Positions 36,421 to 48,332 are shown, numbered from the stretch's first letter. The stretch: 64,000 nucleotides of DNA from Eonycteris spelaea (GCA_003508835.1 PUFA01000007.1:20173001-20237000); one strand, 5' to 3'. The notes: generated from the sequence alone by a model not told the origin. A program made the numbers and translations.

Positions 36421-37089
36421 TTCCCACCCTGAGCCTGTTTCTCTCTCCCCGCCCGGCCTCCCAAGTAAGGAGGAAGAACTCTGGGCTTCTCGCTGTTCTC
36501 AGCCTCGGTTGGGCTGGGGGGTCTTGGGAGCGAGGGCCGCAAATCTCCAGGAAAGGCTGACCGGAGGTCGTTGCTCAGGGCCAGGAACCAGGAAGATCGG
36601 GTGGCCCAGGCTGTCCCTGCTCCCTGCTGCTGCCCAGGCCTGAGCATTTGAGTGGGGGGAAGAAGGGTCCAGCCCAGCTCCCCACTCCCACCTCAGCCCC
36701 TGGCTTTCCCTGGGAACTGCGCTTGCCTTCCAAATGCAGAGCACAGGATTTTCCCGGCTCTCAGGCCTTGGCGCCCAGGCCCTGTGGTTTCGCCCGAGTG
36801 CCCTCGCCTCCTCCCCTGTGTCCTGGCCTGACTGAGTCTTCCTCATTCTTCTAAGCCCAGATCTAGCCACCATCTTCTTTCAGGAAAGCGTTGGTGTCCT
36901 GGCCAAGCCACCTCAACTGTCTCAGGTCTGTCCAGTGAGGGAACTGGCTAATCAGGTTGGTTAACTCCCCGGTGAGGCCATGAGAGCAAGGGCCGTGGCT
37001 GCTGTGGGTCCGGGACCCCCTCGGGGTCCATCAGGCTAGCAGGGCTCAGAGCCCTGGGTCTGCCTGGGCTGGGGAAAGCCGATCCCTGC

Positions 37090-37250
37090 AGGGTGGGCCT
37101 CAGACCTGTGACTCTTATACTTTGTAACCCTGAGCAAGTCACTTATCTTCTGTGACCTCTGGCTTCCTTCTCCTAAAAAATATGAGATAAAGTGTGCAAA
37201 ACAACTACTGTTGACATCTGGTGGGTTCCAGGCGCTCAGGAAATGCCGAT
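37090..37250 (+). repeat. MIR SINE, forward
   Basis: Contains taaccctgagcaagtcactt and ctaaaaaatatgagataaag. Confidence 0.7.
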
Positions 37251-37339
37251 CCCTCCCCTCCCACCTCTACCCGCCCATTCCCCTTGAGTCGGGCCTCTGG
37301 CTGGGCTTTGGTCTAATGCCTGAACTCTGTCTACTCTAG

Positions 37340-37480
37340 CTAGGATCGGGCAGAGGGACAGAATGAGCTCCAGGCTTGCTCTGCCAGTTCCAAGCTGTGA
37401 CGTCAGGTGCAGTACCTCTCTGAGCCTCGGTTTCCAGATCAGTGGAAGGGGATCTGTATATCTCCTGTGTTCTCAGGATC
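37340..37480 (+). repeat. MIR SINE, forward, diverged
   Basis: Contains gtacctctctgagcctcggt and ttccagatcagtggaagggg. Confidence 0.55.
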
Positions 37481-37959
37481 ATGCAGGGCTTCCTGGTAGA
37501 GCTGGATGAGGAGGGGTGGGAATCCAGGTGACCCAAAGCTCGGAGTGTCCTTCCCAGGAGCTCGGAGTCTGGCCAGTAGGGATTCCTTTACATATCCATT
37601 TTCCTACTGCAAAGCAAACAGTCCCCTTTCCCTCTGGACACCAAGAGGTTCGCCAAGCTGTTGTGCTCTTGGCTCTAGGGCGGGCATGCTGGGCCCACCC
37701 CCTAGAGAAGCAGCCTTTCTCTGAGCTTCTTTATCCTGTGCGGCCGGGGGACCAGGCCTGAGGCCCTGCCTGACTCTCAGACCAGGGTGGTATCACCACC
37801 GGTGCCCATGCTGAAAACTCTTGGAACCCGATGCCTGGACCCCAGAACCCCATGCCAACTCCTTTCCTATAGCACCTAGTACCTTTCCTTTCCATTTCTG
37901 CCTTCTGTCTGTCTGTACACCCCCCTCCTCCCAACTCACTGTGGCCGGGGACCTCTCAT

Positions 37960-38095
37960 GGTGATGATAATCACAACGCTTCCCTTTACTGCGCTAGAGC
38001 ATTTTCCTGAAACCTCACAACTCCCCATAAGGTAGGAATGAACTGTGATCCCAGAGCGGGAAGAGGGCTTGTCCAGGCCTCTCAGTCACCCCGAT
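37960..38095 (-). repeat. MIR SINE, reverse
   Basis: Contains cctgaaacctcacaactccc and aggtaggaatgaactgtgat. Confidence 0.6.
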
Positions 38096-38353
38096 TCTCC
38101 AACTCTCAGCAGTGCTCACGATCTTGGCTGAATGTTGCCCTTCCGGGTCATGCCCCTCCCTCCAGCGTGGGAAGTGGGTCGAGAGGAGGTAAGGATGGCA
38201 GAGACTCTGGGATCTCCAGGCGGGGGTCCTGGGTTCCCCCTACTTTGGGCCTGGTGTGAGGACCATTCCTGTCATACAGAAAGGGCAGCTGAGGTTTAGA
38301 AAAGGGGAGCGATGACCAGGCTGGGCGTGGTTCCTTTCTGCTTTCCTCCCCAG

Positions 38354-38479
38354 GGCTCTGAGGGCTCCCGTTGGAGGGGCCCATGGGGCTGTTTGTGATC
38401 TGGATATTCCTATTGACTTCACCTCTGCTGGCTGAGGTCAGGTCCCTCTCCCTGCTTCAGCTCCCCAAGGGGCCCGCAG
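38354..38479 (+). other. Exon-like segment in CD82 intron 1, encodes a signal-peptide-like sequence
   Basis: A pyrimidine-rich acceptor ending ctttcctccccag (AG at 38352-38353) and a consensus donor cag|gtgagt (GT at 38480-38481) bracket 126 bases. An ATG at 38383 opens a frame that starts MGLFVIWIFLLTSPLLAEV: short n-region, strong hydrophobic core, small residues before a possible cleavage point. An in-frame TGA lies upstream at 38359-38361. The frame leaves the segment in phase 1. If spliced to 51874 it stays open and in frame with the CD82 start codon (97 + 20 = 117 bases). It could be an alternative CD82 exon, the missing second leader exon, or a coincidence of good splice sites. No known protein was recognised. 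Confidence 0.25.
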
Positions 38480-38867
38480 GTGAGTCCAGCAGCCCTTCTG
38501 AGTTAAAGTCCCAGCCTTCTCAGGAATCTCTGAGAGGGGGTCTGTCCGAGGCCCCTCGCAGTGCTCAGCAGAAACTGGGGGAAGCTGGGAGGGGGGGCTG
38601 GACCACTGCTGATGGCTGTGTGTGTGGGGGTGGGTGGAGGGGACCGGAAGGCCCTGGCCCTCCACTTTCTTGGCTGCAGACAAGGGTGAGGATAAGCGTT
38701 TGGGGTGGTCTGGGAGGCGGATCTGGGATGGCTGCCAGGGTGGGATCCTGCCTGGGTCAGCAGGGCTGCATTCCTGGGCAGGTTTTGCCTTAGGCTCCCC
38801 TGGGTGTCTTCCATGGAAACGGAGAGGGCCCTGGATGCACAGGAGGCTCCCTTCGCCTGGGATCTGT

Positions 38868-38990
38868 CTTTCTGTCCCTCTCTTTTGTCATTCTGCCTCT
38901 TTTTCCTTGTCTCTTTGTTTCTGCTTCTCTCATTCTCTCCAACCCATCCTTTCTCTCTCTCTTTTTAGCCCCCACCCCCCCCCCCCCCAC
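38868..38990. repeat. Long pyrimidine tract ending in poly-C
   Basis: CT/T-rich for about 100 bases, ending ctttttagcc and then a C run of about 20 with a single A. The tag before the C run mimics a splice acceptor. Confidence 0.85.
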
Positions 38991-39844
38991 CATCTCCACC
39001 ACCACTGGGCTCCCTCTGAAGCCAGAGCCTCTCTGGAGGGTCTAGCAGCTGCTGGGGCCCGAAGCCACCGGCTAAGTCCAGGCCGGGTGGGCCAGAGCTG
39101 CCCAGACTCAGTTCCTCAGTGATTCCAGAGGACCAGAGAGGCCTGGGGCCCTCTCTCCCTAGGCAGAGAGACTTGACAGGCTGTGCTGGTCTCCTGTTAC
39201 CTCTTTCCTGCCCCAACTGCCAGGTGTCTGGTTAAATGGCCACCGCCGCCCTGCCTGGGAATGGGGATTTGGGCTCTACGCACCACGCAGAAGTTCAGCC
39301 CTTCATCCCAGCCTCAGAGGGCCTGGAGCCCTGCAGCAGACTGTGGAAATGGGTTTCTTCGGGCCACTCCTCCCTGGTGCCAGGTGCCCACCATGGGAAA
39401 GCCTGGCTAGGCTGGAGCGGGGCCTGTATGCTGGTGAGGTTGTCCTGGGTGCTCTGGATATTTGGAGCATCTCAGGATGCATGAGGGACAGACAGAGATG
39501 GTCTTAGAAACTGAGAAACAGGGCAGAGGGGAACTCAGAGGAAGCCATCAACAGAACAGAAACATATACAGAGACAAGAGACAGGTAAGGTGGGAGGAAT
39601 GGAAGGACAGAGGGTAACCCAGAGAACCCTGCCCTGTCCTCTCCCCACCTGGGCCTCAGCCAGGAAGACTGCCTCCCACCCACCTTCAGAGTTAGAGTCA
39701 CCCATCTCTTTTCTGTGTTTTCACCCAACGACCCATGAAGAGAGAAGTCTCGTATCTGTGTGTGTAGCACTTTGTCTCTACTGTGTCTCAGTCCCTGCCC
39801 CCTCTCTCTTTCTCGCCATCAAATGCCCCTAAAGCCTAAGTGAC

Positions 39845-39975
39845 TCTCAAGCCTAGGGAGGGAGGAAGTATTAGCCCATTTTACAGATGAAGGAACTGAC
39901 AATTAAGTGGCAATTAAGGTGGACAGAGCCAGGGTTTGAACCCATCTCCATCTGATGCCCACCCTAACTCATGCC
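39845..39975 (-). repeat. MIR SINE, reverse
   Basis: Contains cccattttacagatgaagga and gccagggtttgaacccatct. Confidence 0.85.
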
Positions 39976-40439
39976 AAGATAATCAGGGCTGCCAGATGGT
40001 GCTCTGTGAGAGTCTGTGCAGGAGAGTGTTCTGAGAAGGCTGCCTGGAGGAGGTGGCATCACAGCAGTCCCATCTCTTCCTTCCTGAGCCAGTGCCTGGG
40101 GAGGGTACGTAGTGACTAGAGAGCCTGCCTACTGCCATGTGTGGTCTCTGATTAGCTCCGCCTCCTTCCTAATCACCCTGCTGAGGGCCCACACCTGGTA
40201 CCCAGCCTTAGTCTCTTAAGAGCCTCAGCTCTGGCCCAGATGTTAACCCTTTGTTAGCCACCCGCCCCCATTTGGCCAGTCCCTGGGATGGGTGTGCAGG
40301 CATGTCCCTGGTGCCCAGTGCGGCCACAGAATGTCTTCAGTTGGTTGGTTTTGGAGGCTGGGCAGTGAAACTCAATGTAGGCTGGGGCTCGGTGAGGTTC
40401 TTTTAGTTACCCATCATTTATAACTTTGTTTCTGCAGTC

Positions 40440-40690
40440 AGCATGGCATGACCATAAAGCATAGAAGCTTTAGGCTAAACTGCTGGATTTCAACTCCGAG
40501 CTCCATTAGCTGTAAACTCGGGCCTTGGACCTTGAGTCTTAGTGTCTTTAACTGTAACGTGGAGTTAAAAGTATCACTTATTTCATAGGGTAATCACAAG
40601 GCTAGCCTGAGCCACACGAAGCGCTTGGCAAAATCTCTGGCAAGTAGTAACGGTGAAAATGTGAGCTTTTATTGTTGAATACTGGACACT
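40440..40690 (+). repeat. MIR SINE, forward, nearly full length
   Basis: Contains ctgctggatttcaactccga, cattagctgtaaactcgggc and gaagcgcttggcaaaatctc. Confidence 0.8.
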
Positions 40691-41004
40691 ATGTTCTAAA
40701 CAGCCCATCTTGTCCCTTAAAGGGAGAGCTGGAGCCTGGGCAGAATCACCGTGCTGCTTTATGACTATGTTGGTGTATAATCGCTCATCTTCGTGTCCGC
40801 GATCCTCCAGACTGAGCACTTCCTGGGGGCAGAGAGGGGTTTCATGGATCCATTTCCTGTGTCCAGCGGGGACCCACCGAGAGTGGAGACTCAATGAGCT
40901 GCAGCGAGAGCAATGGCTCAGGTCAGGCACTGTGAGCAGAGGATGGCCACCGGGGAGCTCCCTGGGATGGCAGCCGCTCAGGCCTTCCACGGTGGGAAGC
41001 AGGA

Positions 41005-41190
41005 GTAGGGAGGACCTTTGGCTCGAGAGTCAGAGGGTCTGGAGTGCAAAGCTCAGCGGCGCCACTGTCCTCGGTGTGACCAAAACAAGTGCCACCTCCC
41101 CTAGCCCCAGAGATCCTGCTTATAGCACGGGGCTGACGCTCTCCACCGGGCAGGGTGGTAGGGTAGGTTCAATGAGATAAGATGAGTGGC
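41005..41190 (+). repeat. MIR SINE, forward, diverged
   Basis: Contains ttggctcgagagtcagaggg and ctggagtgcaaagctcagcg with a tail gttcaatgagataagatgag. Confidence 0.6.
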
Positions 41191-41464
41191 CCACCACTCC
41201 CATGGGAGGAGCGCTTCCACATACACTTGTCTCATTCATCAGTCCTCCCTCTGCTCAACGTTCCTTTCAAGTCCTTGGGCGATGGTAACCTTCCTGGGGC
41301 AGTTTGCAGGAACCTGTGTGTGTCTCACATCTCAGGGGACAGCCTTATGCATACCTCTCTCCTGCCATGTGAAGAGGGGACCCTGCCTAACATGACCTCT
41401 TCCCAGAGTCTTCTGTGTCTGCCATGCTCACAGCCTGGGGTTTGGCACGCCGATTCTGCCCTCT

Positions 41465-41625
41465 TCCTGGACAAGCCTTGATATCCCTGTTTTACAGACA
41501 AGGCTCAGAGTGTGTAGGCAACTTGCCAAAGGTCACGTGGCTCTAAGCAATGGCATTAGAATTAGGTTTCTCAATTCAAAGTCCATACTATGATCTGGTT
41601 CATTGTGCCTCCTGCAGTGAGGCTG
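41465..41625 (-). repeat. MIR SINE, reverse
   Basis: Contains tatccctgttttacagacaa and caacttgccaaaggtcacgt. Confidence 0.85.
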
Positions 41626-41754
41626 GGGAGGGGTCTTTGGAAGGTGGCTGACTCTCGAGAGCCCACCTGGGCATCTGAGTCCTCTTGTTAGGGCCCCTGG
41701 AATCTGGGACCTGTGGACAGCCTCTTATCTTCCTAAATACTCCTCTAAGGTAGG

Positions 41755-41936
41755 GCTTCCCAACCAATGTGCCCTAATGGGTTACAGACGTGTTGTGATA
41801 TCGCCTTAGCCCTTGGGACAGAGCCCTGGGCTAGTCACCTCAGAGCAGGCTCAGTCTTGTCTCTCCACCCCAGTGCGCTGACAAATATGTATACTCTTCT
41901 GTGTGTATCATGATGTGAAACAGGTTGGGAAGCACC
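41755..41936. mobile_element. Small DNA transposon (hAT-like MITE) with terminal inverted repeats
   Basis: The left end gggcttcccaacc pairs with the right end ggttgggaagcacc. The element is about 180 bp, without coding capacity, with the asymmetric interior usual for fossil hAT MITEs whose ends read cttcccaacc. The family was not named with confidence. Confidence 0.6.
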
Positions 41937-42579
41937 GATGGCTCTAACCAATCCCTTCCCTGCCCCACCAGGTACACTAAACACACACTTTTCCTAAAAG
42001 GGTGGGGCTTCATGGTCCTCTCTTCATCTGAGAAATGGGGGACTGAAGTAGGTGTTGTCAAAGGCCTTTCTGGTACTGTGAATCTGAGTGTGAGCCTTAG
42101 AACTCAGAGCTGGGAGGGAGCAGGGTCTGCATGGGGCTCAAGCAGCTTGCCAAGAGGGCCAAAATCCACAGAGAAAGGGAGCCATGGAGGAGAGGCCAGA
42201 GGCTATGGCTCCACCTCAACTTGAGTCTTTGGCTGCATGGGGGCCAGGTGAGGCGGCTGGAAGGCTCCAGGTGTCTTGCTCTTCCCCACACTGCATCCTC
42301 CATCAGAATGACCCTCTTCATCATGTTGAAGGCCTCCAGTCTTATTGCTTGGGTTTTAGATCAAAGCCTGTGGCTAAGGGCTACATCTGTCATCCTCATC
42401 AGCCGCACCAAAGGAACACCATGACCAGGTTTGACAGGGCCGGTCTTTTCCTTCCTGACAAGAAATCAAGAGTCAGGCTTCAGAGTTCAGGGAGGGTGGG
42501 GGTCAGGCAGGCAAACAGAGATGCAGAAGGATGGGGTGGCCAGGCCTCACCATCCACATCATTCCCTTAGGCAGTTGGT

Positions 42580-42775
42580 AAGGAGGAAGGAGCTCTGGTC
42601 TCAAGTCAGATCTGAATTTTAATCAGGGATTAGCCACTTTCTAGTGTGGCCTTAGGCAAGCCACTGAACCTCTGAGTCTCAGTTTCTTCATCTGTTGAAT
42701 GGTGGTAATAATACCTCAGGGGTGGGGTGTTAGAGAGATTAAATGAAGGCAGTGGGAATGACATGATACAAACTA
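42580..42775 (+). repeat. MIR SINE, forward
   Basis: Contains taggcaagccactgaacctc, tctgagtctcagtttcttca and atggtggtaataatacctca. Confidence 0.88.
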
Positions 42776-43099
42776 TAACGTGCTGTCCCTCCTCCGCCAT
42801 AGTCTTGCCAGGTGGCTGCTGCCTGCGTTCCTCTGGTACCTCTGGCCCCTTCCCCCTTATGCCAGGGGTCAGTCCCAGCTCCCAGGTGTTAAGTCCTCAG
42901 GAGAATGGGAGCCTGTCACACCAGCTCATGGAGTCATATGGCAGGCGCTAGTCCTCATCAGGCCTTGGGTTCCACATCTGTAAGATAAAAAGGAGGCCTT
43001 GGGTCTCTGAAATCCTCTGATTTCTGTGACGGTTCAATCTGGATATGTTTCTTCCAAGTCGTGATGGTGGGATTTTCTCGCTATTTTGTGAGCAACTGA

Positions 43100-43300
43100 C
43101 AGAGCCCCCAAAGCTCTTTATGTACCTTATCTCTGTCCTCCAAAATCCTATGAGACAGGGGTCCTGGTAGTGTCCCTGTGTTAGAGAGAGATGCTGGGCT
43201 CAGAGAGGTTCACTAACTCCCTTGCTCAAGGTCACAACACAGCTAGTAGGAAGCAGAGCTGGGATTCAAACCTAGGTCTTAAAGGAACCTTGAGATTCTA
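43100..43300 (-). repeat. MIR SINE, reverse
   Basis: Contains ggctcagagaggttcactaa, cttgctcaaggtcacaacac and agctgggattcaaacctagg. Confidence 0.9.
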
Positions 43301-43974
43301 ATCATACCTATAACCTCACTATCTTCCTGTTGCCCAGAGTAACAGCTTTTTACTTTTGTTTTTCTTTTCTGTTTTAACAACAATAAAAAGTAAGACCAGA
43401 GACCGAAAAATAAGATAGTGAGGAAGTCAAAAACCCAGCCCCTGGAGTCAGCCAGGGTTTCAGGAAATATATCTCCTGTCACACGTGAAAACAAACACAG
43501 CCACCTGTGACCAGCCTCTTTTCATGGGCGATTAGGACAAAGTCCAGAAGACTGGAGAGCCAGGTGGCCAAGAACTGGCTGGCAGGTGGAATGCCTGGGG
43601 GCAGGAAGGCTTCCAGAGCAGAGCAGCCAGGCCAGGCTCTCTCGCTCTGCATTCTGCCCAAGCAAGCCGACTGAGCTCCCACGGGATCAGTTGTCCAACT
43701 CACCAGACTGGCTGGACCTCCAGGCCTCAGGCAGGCCCTTAGGCACAGCCCAGAGCCTGGGAGATGGATGTCTTGCCCATGGAAAGGGCAGAGGCCCACC
43801 TTTCTTTGGCAGCTCAGCGCAGCTCTGTTTAACTTAACCCCTACCTTCTTGCCCAGAGCAGCTGTGGTCACCCTCTGGCACAGAGGCCTCCAGACTAGGC
43901 CTACATCTGGAGGCTGGATCAGGTCCCCCAGAGGGTTTTGGACTGTTGGTCAGGAAACCAACAACTTCCTGATA

Positions 43975-44150
43975 GTCATTATCATAATTAGTAGCATTTA
44001 TTTGACATTTACTGAGTGCCAGGCACTTTATAGATACTAACTCATGTAAGCCTCACCGTAACCCATTATTAAGTCCATTTTATAGGTGGGAAAGCTGAGG
44101 CACAGTGGTGAAGTGATTGCCCAGGGCCACACGACTGGTAAGATGTGGCA
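43975..44150 (-). repeat. MIR SINE, reverse
   Basis: Contains actgagtgccaggcacttta, ccattttataggtgggaaag and attgcccagggccacacgac. Confidence 0.9.
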
Positions 44151-44219
44151 GGTTTGGCATTTCAAGCAGGGAGAGTGGGAGGGGTGGGCCAGGGTGCCAG
44201 CATGGACTAAGCCTACTTG

Positions 44220-44350
44220 GCATTAGCTTGATTGCATGTCATTTTCATGCCAGTGTGAGGCGAGCAGGTTGGATATCCCCATTCACTGATAAGGAGGCAG
44301 CTCTGCAGTATCTCCCAAGGTTATGTGGCTGATATGATCCAGGGGAGGGA
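44220..44350 (-). repeat. MIR SINE, reverse, diverged
   Basis: Contains ccccattcactgataaggag and cccaaggttatgtggctgat. Confidence 0.6.
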
Positions 44351-44754
44351 ACCAAGGGTCACTGGGTAACTCTGAGTTCAGCTCTAATACCTCCCTACGC
44401 TGAAGGCCCAGTGGGCTGGGACAGGGCAGTGGGTAGAGAGAAAAGAGCTCTGGACCCACAATCTCCAAGTCCTCTACAACACGCCTGGCTCCGATCTTGC
44501 TGCGTGACCTGCAGGCTCTTGCTCTCTCCGGCTACTCTGAAAAATGCACCAATCTCAAAGATCTTCTGTACAGCGGACATTGCTCTGGGGTTCATGACTC
44601 AGGGGGACTGTGCCTCCAGGAAGTCAAGGATGGAGCAGAGGTGCTGGGAGCTTTGTGTGAGATTTTCCCTGCCAGGCCCTGCTGCACCAGGGACCCCAGG
44701 TCTGCCTGCACCCCACTTCCAGCAGAGGGACCAGGCCATGCTGGGGATGGAGCC

Positions 44755-44935
44755 TACGGCAGTGGATTACACACATTAGAATTCCCTGGAGAGATTTAAA
44801 AAACTCTGATGCCCAGGCTGTACTCCGGACCAATTATCAATCTGGGAGTGGGGGCTGAGGCACCAGCAAATTTTAGAGCTCTCGGGGTAATTCCATTGAG
44901 CAGTAATGATGGGGTCCACTACTCTAAACAGACGG
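44755..44935 (+). mobile_element. MER20/MER5-type hAT-Charlie element
   Basis: Contains cattagaattccctggagag, aaactctgatgcccaggc, caattatcaatctgggagtg and attttagagctctcggggt in order, the layout of a MER20-like MITE. Ends are eroded. Confidence 0.7.
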
Positions 44936-45249
44936 GGGATGGAGGAAGTAAGAACCTCTCAGTTTTCTAGGGGTTAGTGACCGCCCCCACCCCTCACCTT
45001 ACCAGATGACAGCATGTGCGGGCACAGCTGTGCGCATCTTTCCTGGGAGACTGTTCACAGCTTCCATTGGCCTTTCTGACCCAAGGGAGATTGAAATCTG
45101 ATCTTGGGGTATCCCCCCAAGCTAGTGATGTCATTTCTAAGGACCAGAAACCTCTAGTTGCAGGATCAAAGTTGGTTTGTCTTATCTTCTGTAAGAAACC
45201 TTTCCTTACCTTGCCAGACCCCACCTGCCCCACTCCTTTCCTGCTTCCT

Positions 45250-45935
45250 GCAAATACATATCAAGTAGTTACTACATACCAGGCACTGTTCTAGGCTCTG
45301 AGAAACAGGGTGAATGGGACAGACACAGCCCCTCCCCTTAAGGATCTATATTCTAATGGGGGCTCCAGACACACTAGTGAACCAATAATATAACTACAGT
45401 GAATGAGGCATGTGACAGCCTCAGGTGTCAAAGCTGCTGCTCCTAAGAGTCACTGGGGGAGCCCCCCCCCAAAGATTCTGATGCCTTGGTGGGGCGGGGG
45501 CAGGTGGCTGAGCATTGACATGTTTTGACTCTAACGTGCAGCTGGAGGTGAGGCCCCCTGCATAGGTCAGGTGCTCAAGGAAGGCCTCTGGGGAGGAGGA
45601 GACTGGACCTACGGGAGGGAAGGAGCCCGCCCGGGGCTTTGGGGGAGGAGTGCCCTTAGAAGAAGGCCGGTCAAAGGCGCCGAGGTGGGCAAGAGCCTGC
45701 TGTACTGGAAGGACAGGAAAGAGTGGCCTTGTGATCTGGGGAATGTGTGTATGGAAAGGAGGGAGGTGCTGAGGACAGAGGAGGGACAGGCAGGGGAAGA
45801 CAGGGCCGAGGAGGCAGGGGCCCCTCCGGCCGCAGAAGAGCACTAGTTTTGTAGTGGCTGCATCATCATTGCAAGCTTGCAGACAGGAGAGTGACAAGGT
45901 CTGGTTTTGCCGTGTTCAAAGCCCTTCCTCTGGTA
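45250..45935 (-). repeat. L2 LINE fragment, reverse, interrupted by a MER5-like insertion
   Basis: Left part: ctacataccaggcactgttc, aggctctgagaaacagggtg. Right part: gctcaaggaaggcctctggg and, near the end, caggagagtgacaaggtctg. Together they form one reversed L2 split at 45413-45556. Confidence 0.7.
45413..45556. mobile_element. MER5-like element inserted in an L2 copy
   Basis: Blocks aagagtcactgggggag, aaagattctgatgccttg and tgactctaacgtgcag resemble a MER5 family MITE. L2 sequence in the same orientation lies on both sides (45250-45412 and 45557-45935), so this is a nested insertion. Confidence 0.55.
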
Positions 45936-47054
45936 TGGATGACGGGTTGGCGAGGGCAGGGGTAGAACCTATGACCAGCTAGGGAGCTGTACTGGTCCAG
46001 GCGGGAGGTGGGCATGGAGCGGGAGAGGCGTCCGATTCGGCTGTGGGATGAGGGGGGCTGAGAAAGAGGGAGCCCCGGCTCTTAGATGTTGGGTCGGAGC
46101 TGGCCTGTGGGCGGTCGAAGGTCGTCTCCGACCCTTCCGTGCACCCCGAGGCACGTGGAACCCTGGGACCTCAAGAGCCTTGGTTTTTGGCGTGTGGAGG
46201 GCTCTTAAGTGAACGGTGGTTTTCAGTCAGCAGCGTTTATTGCCGGGTTCGGAGTCCGAGTCCTTAATTGCCTAATGTGCAGTGACTCAGGGAGAATCGG
46301 TGCACCACACACTTGGTGACAGCAAAATTTTCTGTTCTTAACAGCACGTCTCCTAGGACTCATATTCTGAGGAACCACTCCAGCAAACGCTGCTCTGGTC
46401 CTGTCACTGGACAGGTGAGGAGGTAGAGGTGGGGGGCATTCACCTGTGCTGGGTCTCAGCTCACACCTCCTGACTCTGGGTCTAGAGGCACAATGGGGTG
46501 GCACCACTCAGCTCCCGTGGGGCGTGGGGGCCATCCATGTTCCAGGATCAGGTCAGAAGGCTCCTTCCCCACCCATAGCCGAGGAACCAAACCTTCTCTT
46601 AGGTACAAATTCGCAGGGGGCCAACACAGAGGAGGGGTTCTCTTGAAGACACCAACTTCTCCCAGTCCCAGAGCCTCTGGGGAAGGTGAGGGAGGCTGGG
46701 CAGCAGGTCCTGGCATTCAGAGCTGGCTTAGGGTCCTCACCCCACATGAGGGTGCTCACCCTCGCGTGAGGACAGAAGAGGCCGGAGAATAGAGTCTCTG
46801 CTGACTCGGGCAGTGGATCTCGGCCCCCTTCGGGAGGCTGAGCATTTTGAAGTCCTGGTGTTCTCTGTGGGAGACCCTCCCCTCCTCTGCCCATTCCTCT
46901 GTCCTTCCATTCCTCCCTCCACTCCTCTCTCTCTATCCCTCCATCCTCTAGGCAGCAGCATTTTCTGGGAGCCGACTTTGTTCTCATAAATAATACATAG
47001 TCTTTCCCCTCAAGGTATCACACAACCCATAGAGGAGTAGAAAATTACTGTACG

Positions 47055-47280
47055 GCATTATGAGCTATAATGATAGCCTCCATTTATTGAAAGCCTGTCT
47101 TATGCCAGGCACTTTACCCATCTTCTCTAATTTAACCTCTGGGTAAATCTCAACTAGATTTTATTTTCCTGTTTTCACAGATGAGTGAGTGAGGCTCAGA
47201 GAGGTTAAATCATTTATCCAAGGTCACACAGCTAGGAGGTGATAGAACTGGATTCCAACCCAGGCGGTCCGATGCCAGAG
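47055..47280 (-). repeat. MIR SINE, reverse, nearly full length
   Basis: Contains tatgccaggcactttaccca, gaggctcagagaggttaaat and ccaaggtcacacagctagga. Confidence 0.92.
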
Positions 47281-47834
47281 CCTGTTCTGGGAACTGCCCC
47301 AGCATCCATTGTCACTGGAAGGAAGCAGAGAGGGCGTGCCCCTAACTAACATGTGAGCGGGTGGGGAGGGGGTGGCCGTGGCAGTGGTGACAAGGTTGGC
47401 AGGCATAGGTGGTTTCCTGGATGAGGGAGCTGTCTGAGGTGCGTATTGAAGGCAGCATAGGAGTTAGTAAAATATTAATCTCACTGTACAGGCTGATAAA
47501 ATTATATATTTGGTCAATTTAAATTATAGTTGCTTGGAAATGACCAATCTACCGGCTATGAAGTATAGCAGAGAACCGGCACCTTCCTGCTGGTACTCAC
47601 ACAGCTGTTAGTGACTGACTGTTCCAGAATTTCCCAAATACGGTGTGCTTATTTTGCGGCTGTCAAGACATCCTCGCAGGAGAGCGTGGGCAGACCCTCC
47701 AGTGCCTGCCACAAGTGTTCACAAGGATGCATAACCCTGGGAGACGTTCTCTCTGTTCAAGTTCATCTGCCAATAAAACAATCGCCCTCACTTCTCCCAG
47801 AAGTACCGATAAAGCCACTTTCTGCCGCCCCGGC

Positions 47835-47990
47835 TCATTGAGCCCTGATGATGTCAGGCACTGACCTCGCTATTTCTTTATCTCAGTTACTCTATACATG
47901 ATGAGAATGAGGCCCTGTAAGTCCCTTCCCTGGGGCCATGCGTTGGCAGAGCTAGGATTCGCACCCTGGTCTGGGGATCCTGGTTCAGCA
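47835..47990 (-). repeat. MIR SINE, reverse
   Basis: Contains tgatgatgtcaggcactgac and cagagctaggattcgcaccc. Lies immediately left of the hAT element at 48009. Confidence 0.7.
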
Positions 47991-48008
47991 CCATTTGATC
48001 CCTTACGC

Positions 48009-48332
48009 CAGGGGCCGGCAAACTTTTTCCACAAGGGGCCAGGCCGTAAAAGCGCTTTAGGCTCTGTGGGCCAAGCGGTCTCTGTCGCCGCGGCCCTGGT
48101 CATCCGTTGCAGTACCGTAGCAGCTGTGGACAAGACACCAACCGGCGGCCGTGGCCGTGTGCCCGCACGACTTTATTTGTGGATGTTGAAATTTGAATTT
48201 CATGTGTTACAAAATATTCTTTAAATTTTTCCCAACTATTGAAAACCGTAAAATCTGTCCTTAGCTTGTAAGCCATACAAAAAGTAGGCGACAGATTGAA
48301 TTTGATGCGCAGGCCTCGTTGGCCGCCCCCTG
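48009..48332. mobile_element. hAT-Charlie non-autonomous DNA transposon, near full length
   Basis: It starts caggggccggcaaac and ends gttggccgccccctg, imperfect terminal inverted repeats. The interior has the typical gggccaggccgtaaa, ttaggctctgtgggcca and gactttatttgtgga blocks of a common Charlie-derived MITE. Flanking octamers ccttacgc and ccctactg agree at 5 of 8 positions, compatible with a decayed 8-bp target duplication. Confidence 0.8.
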
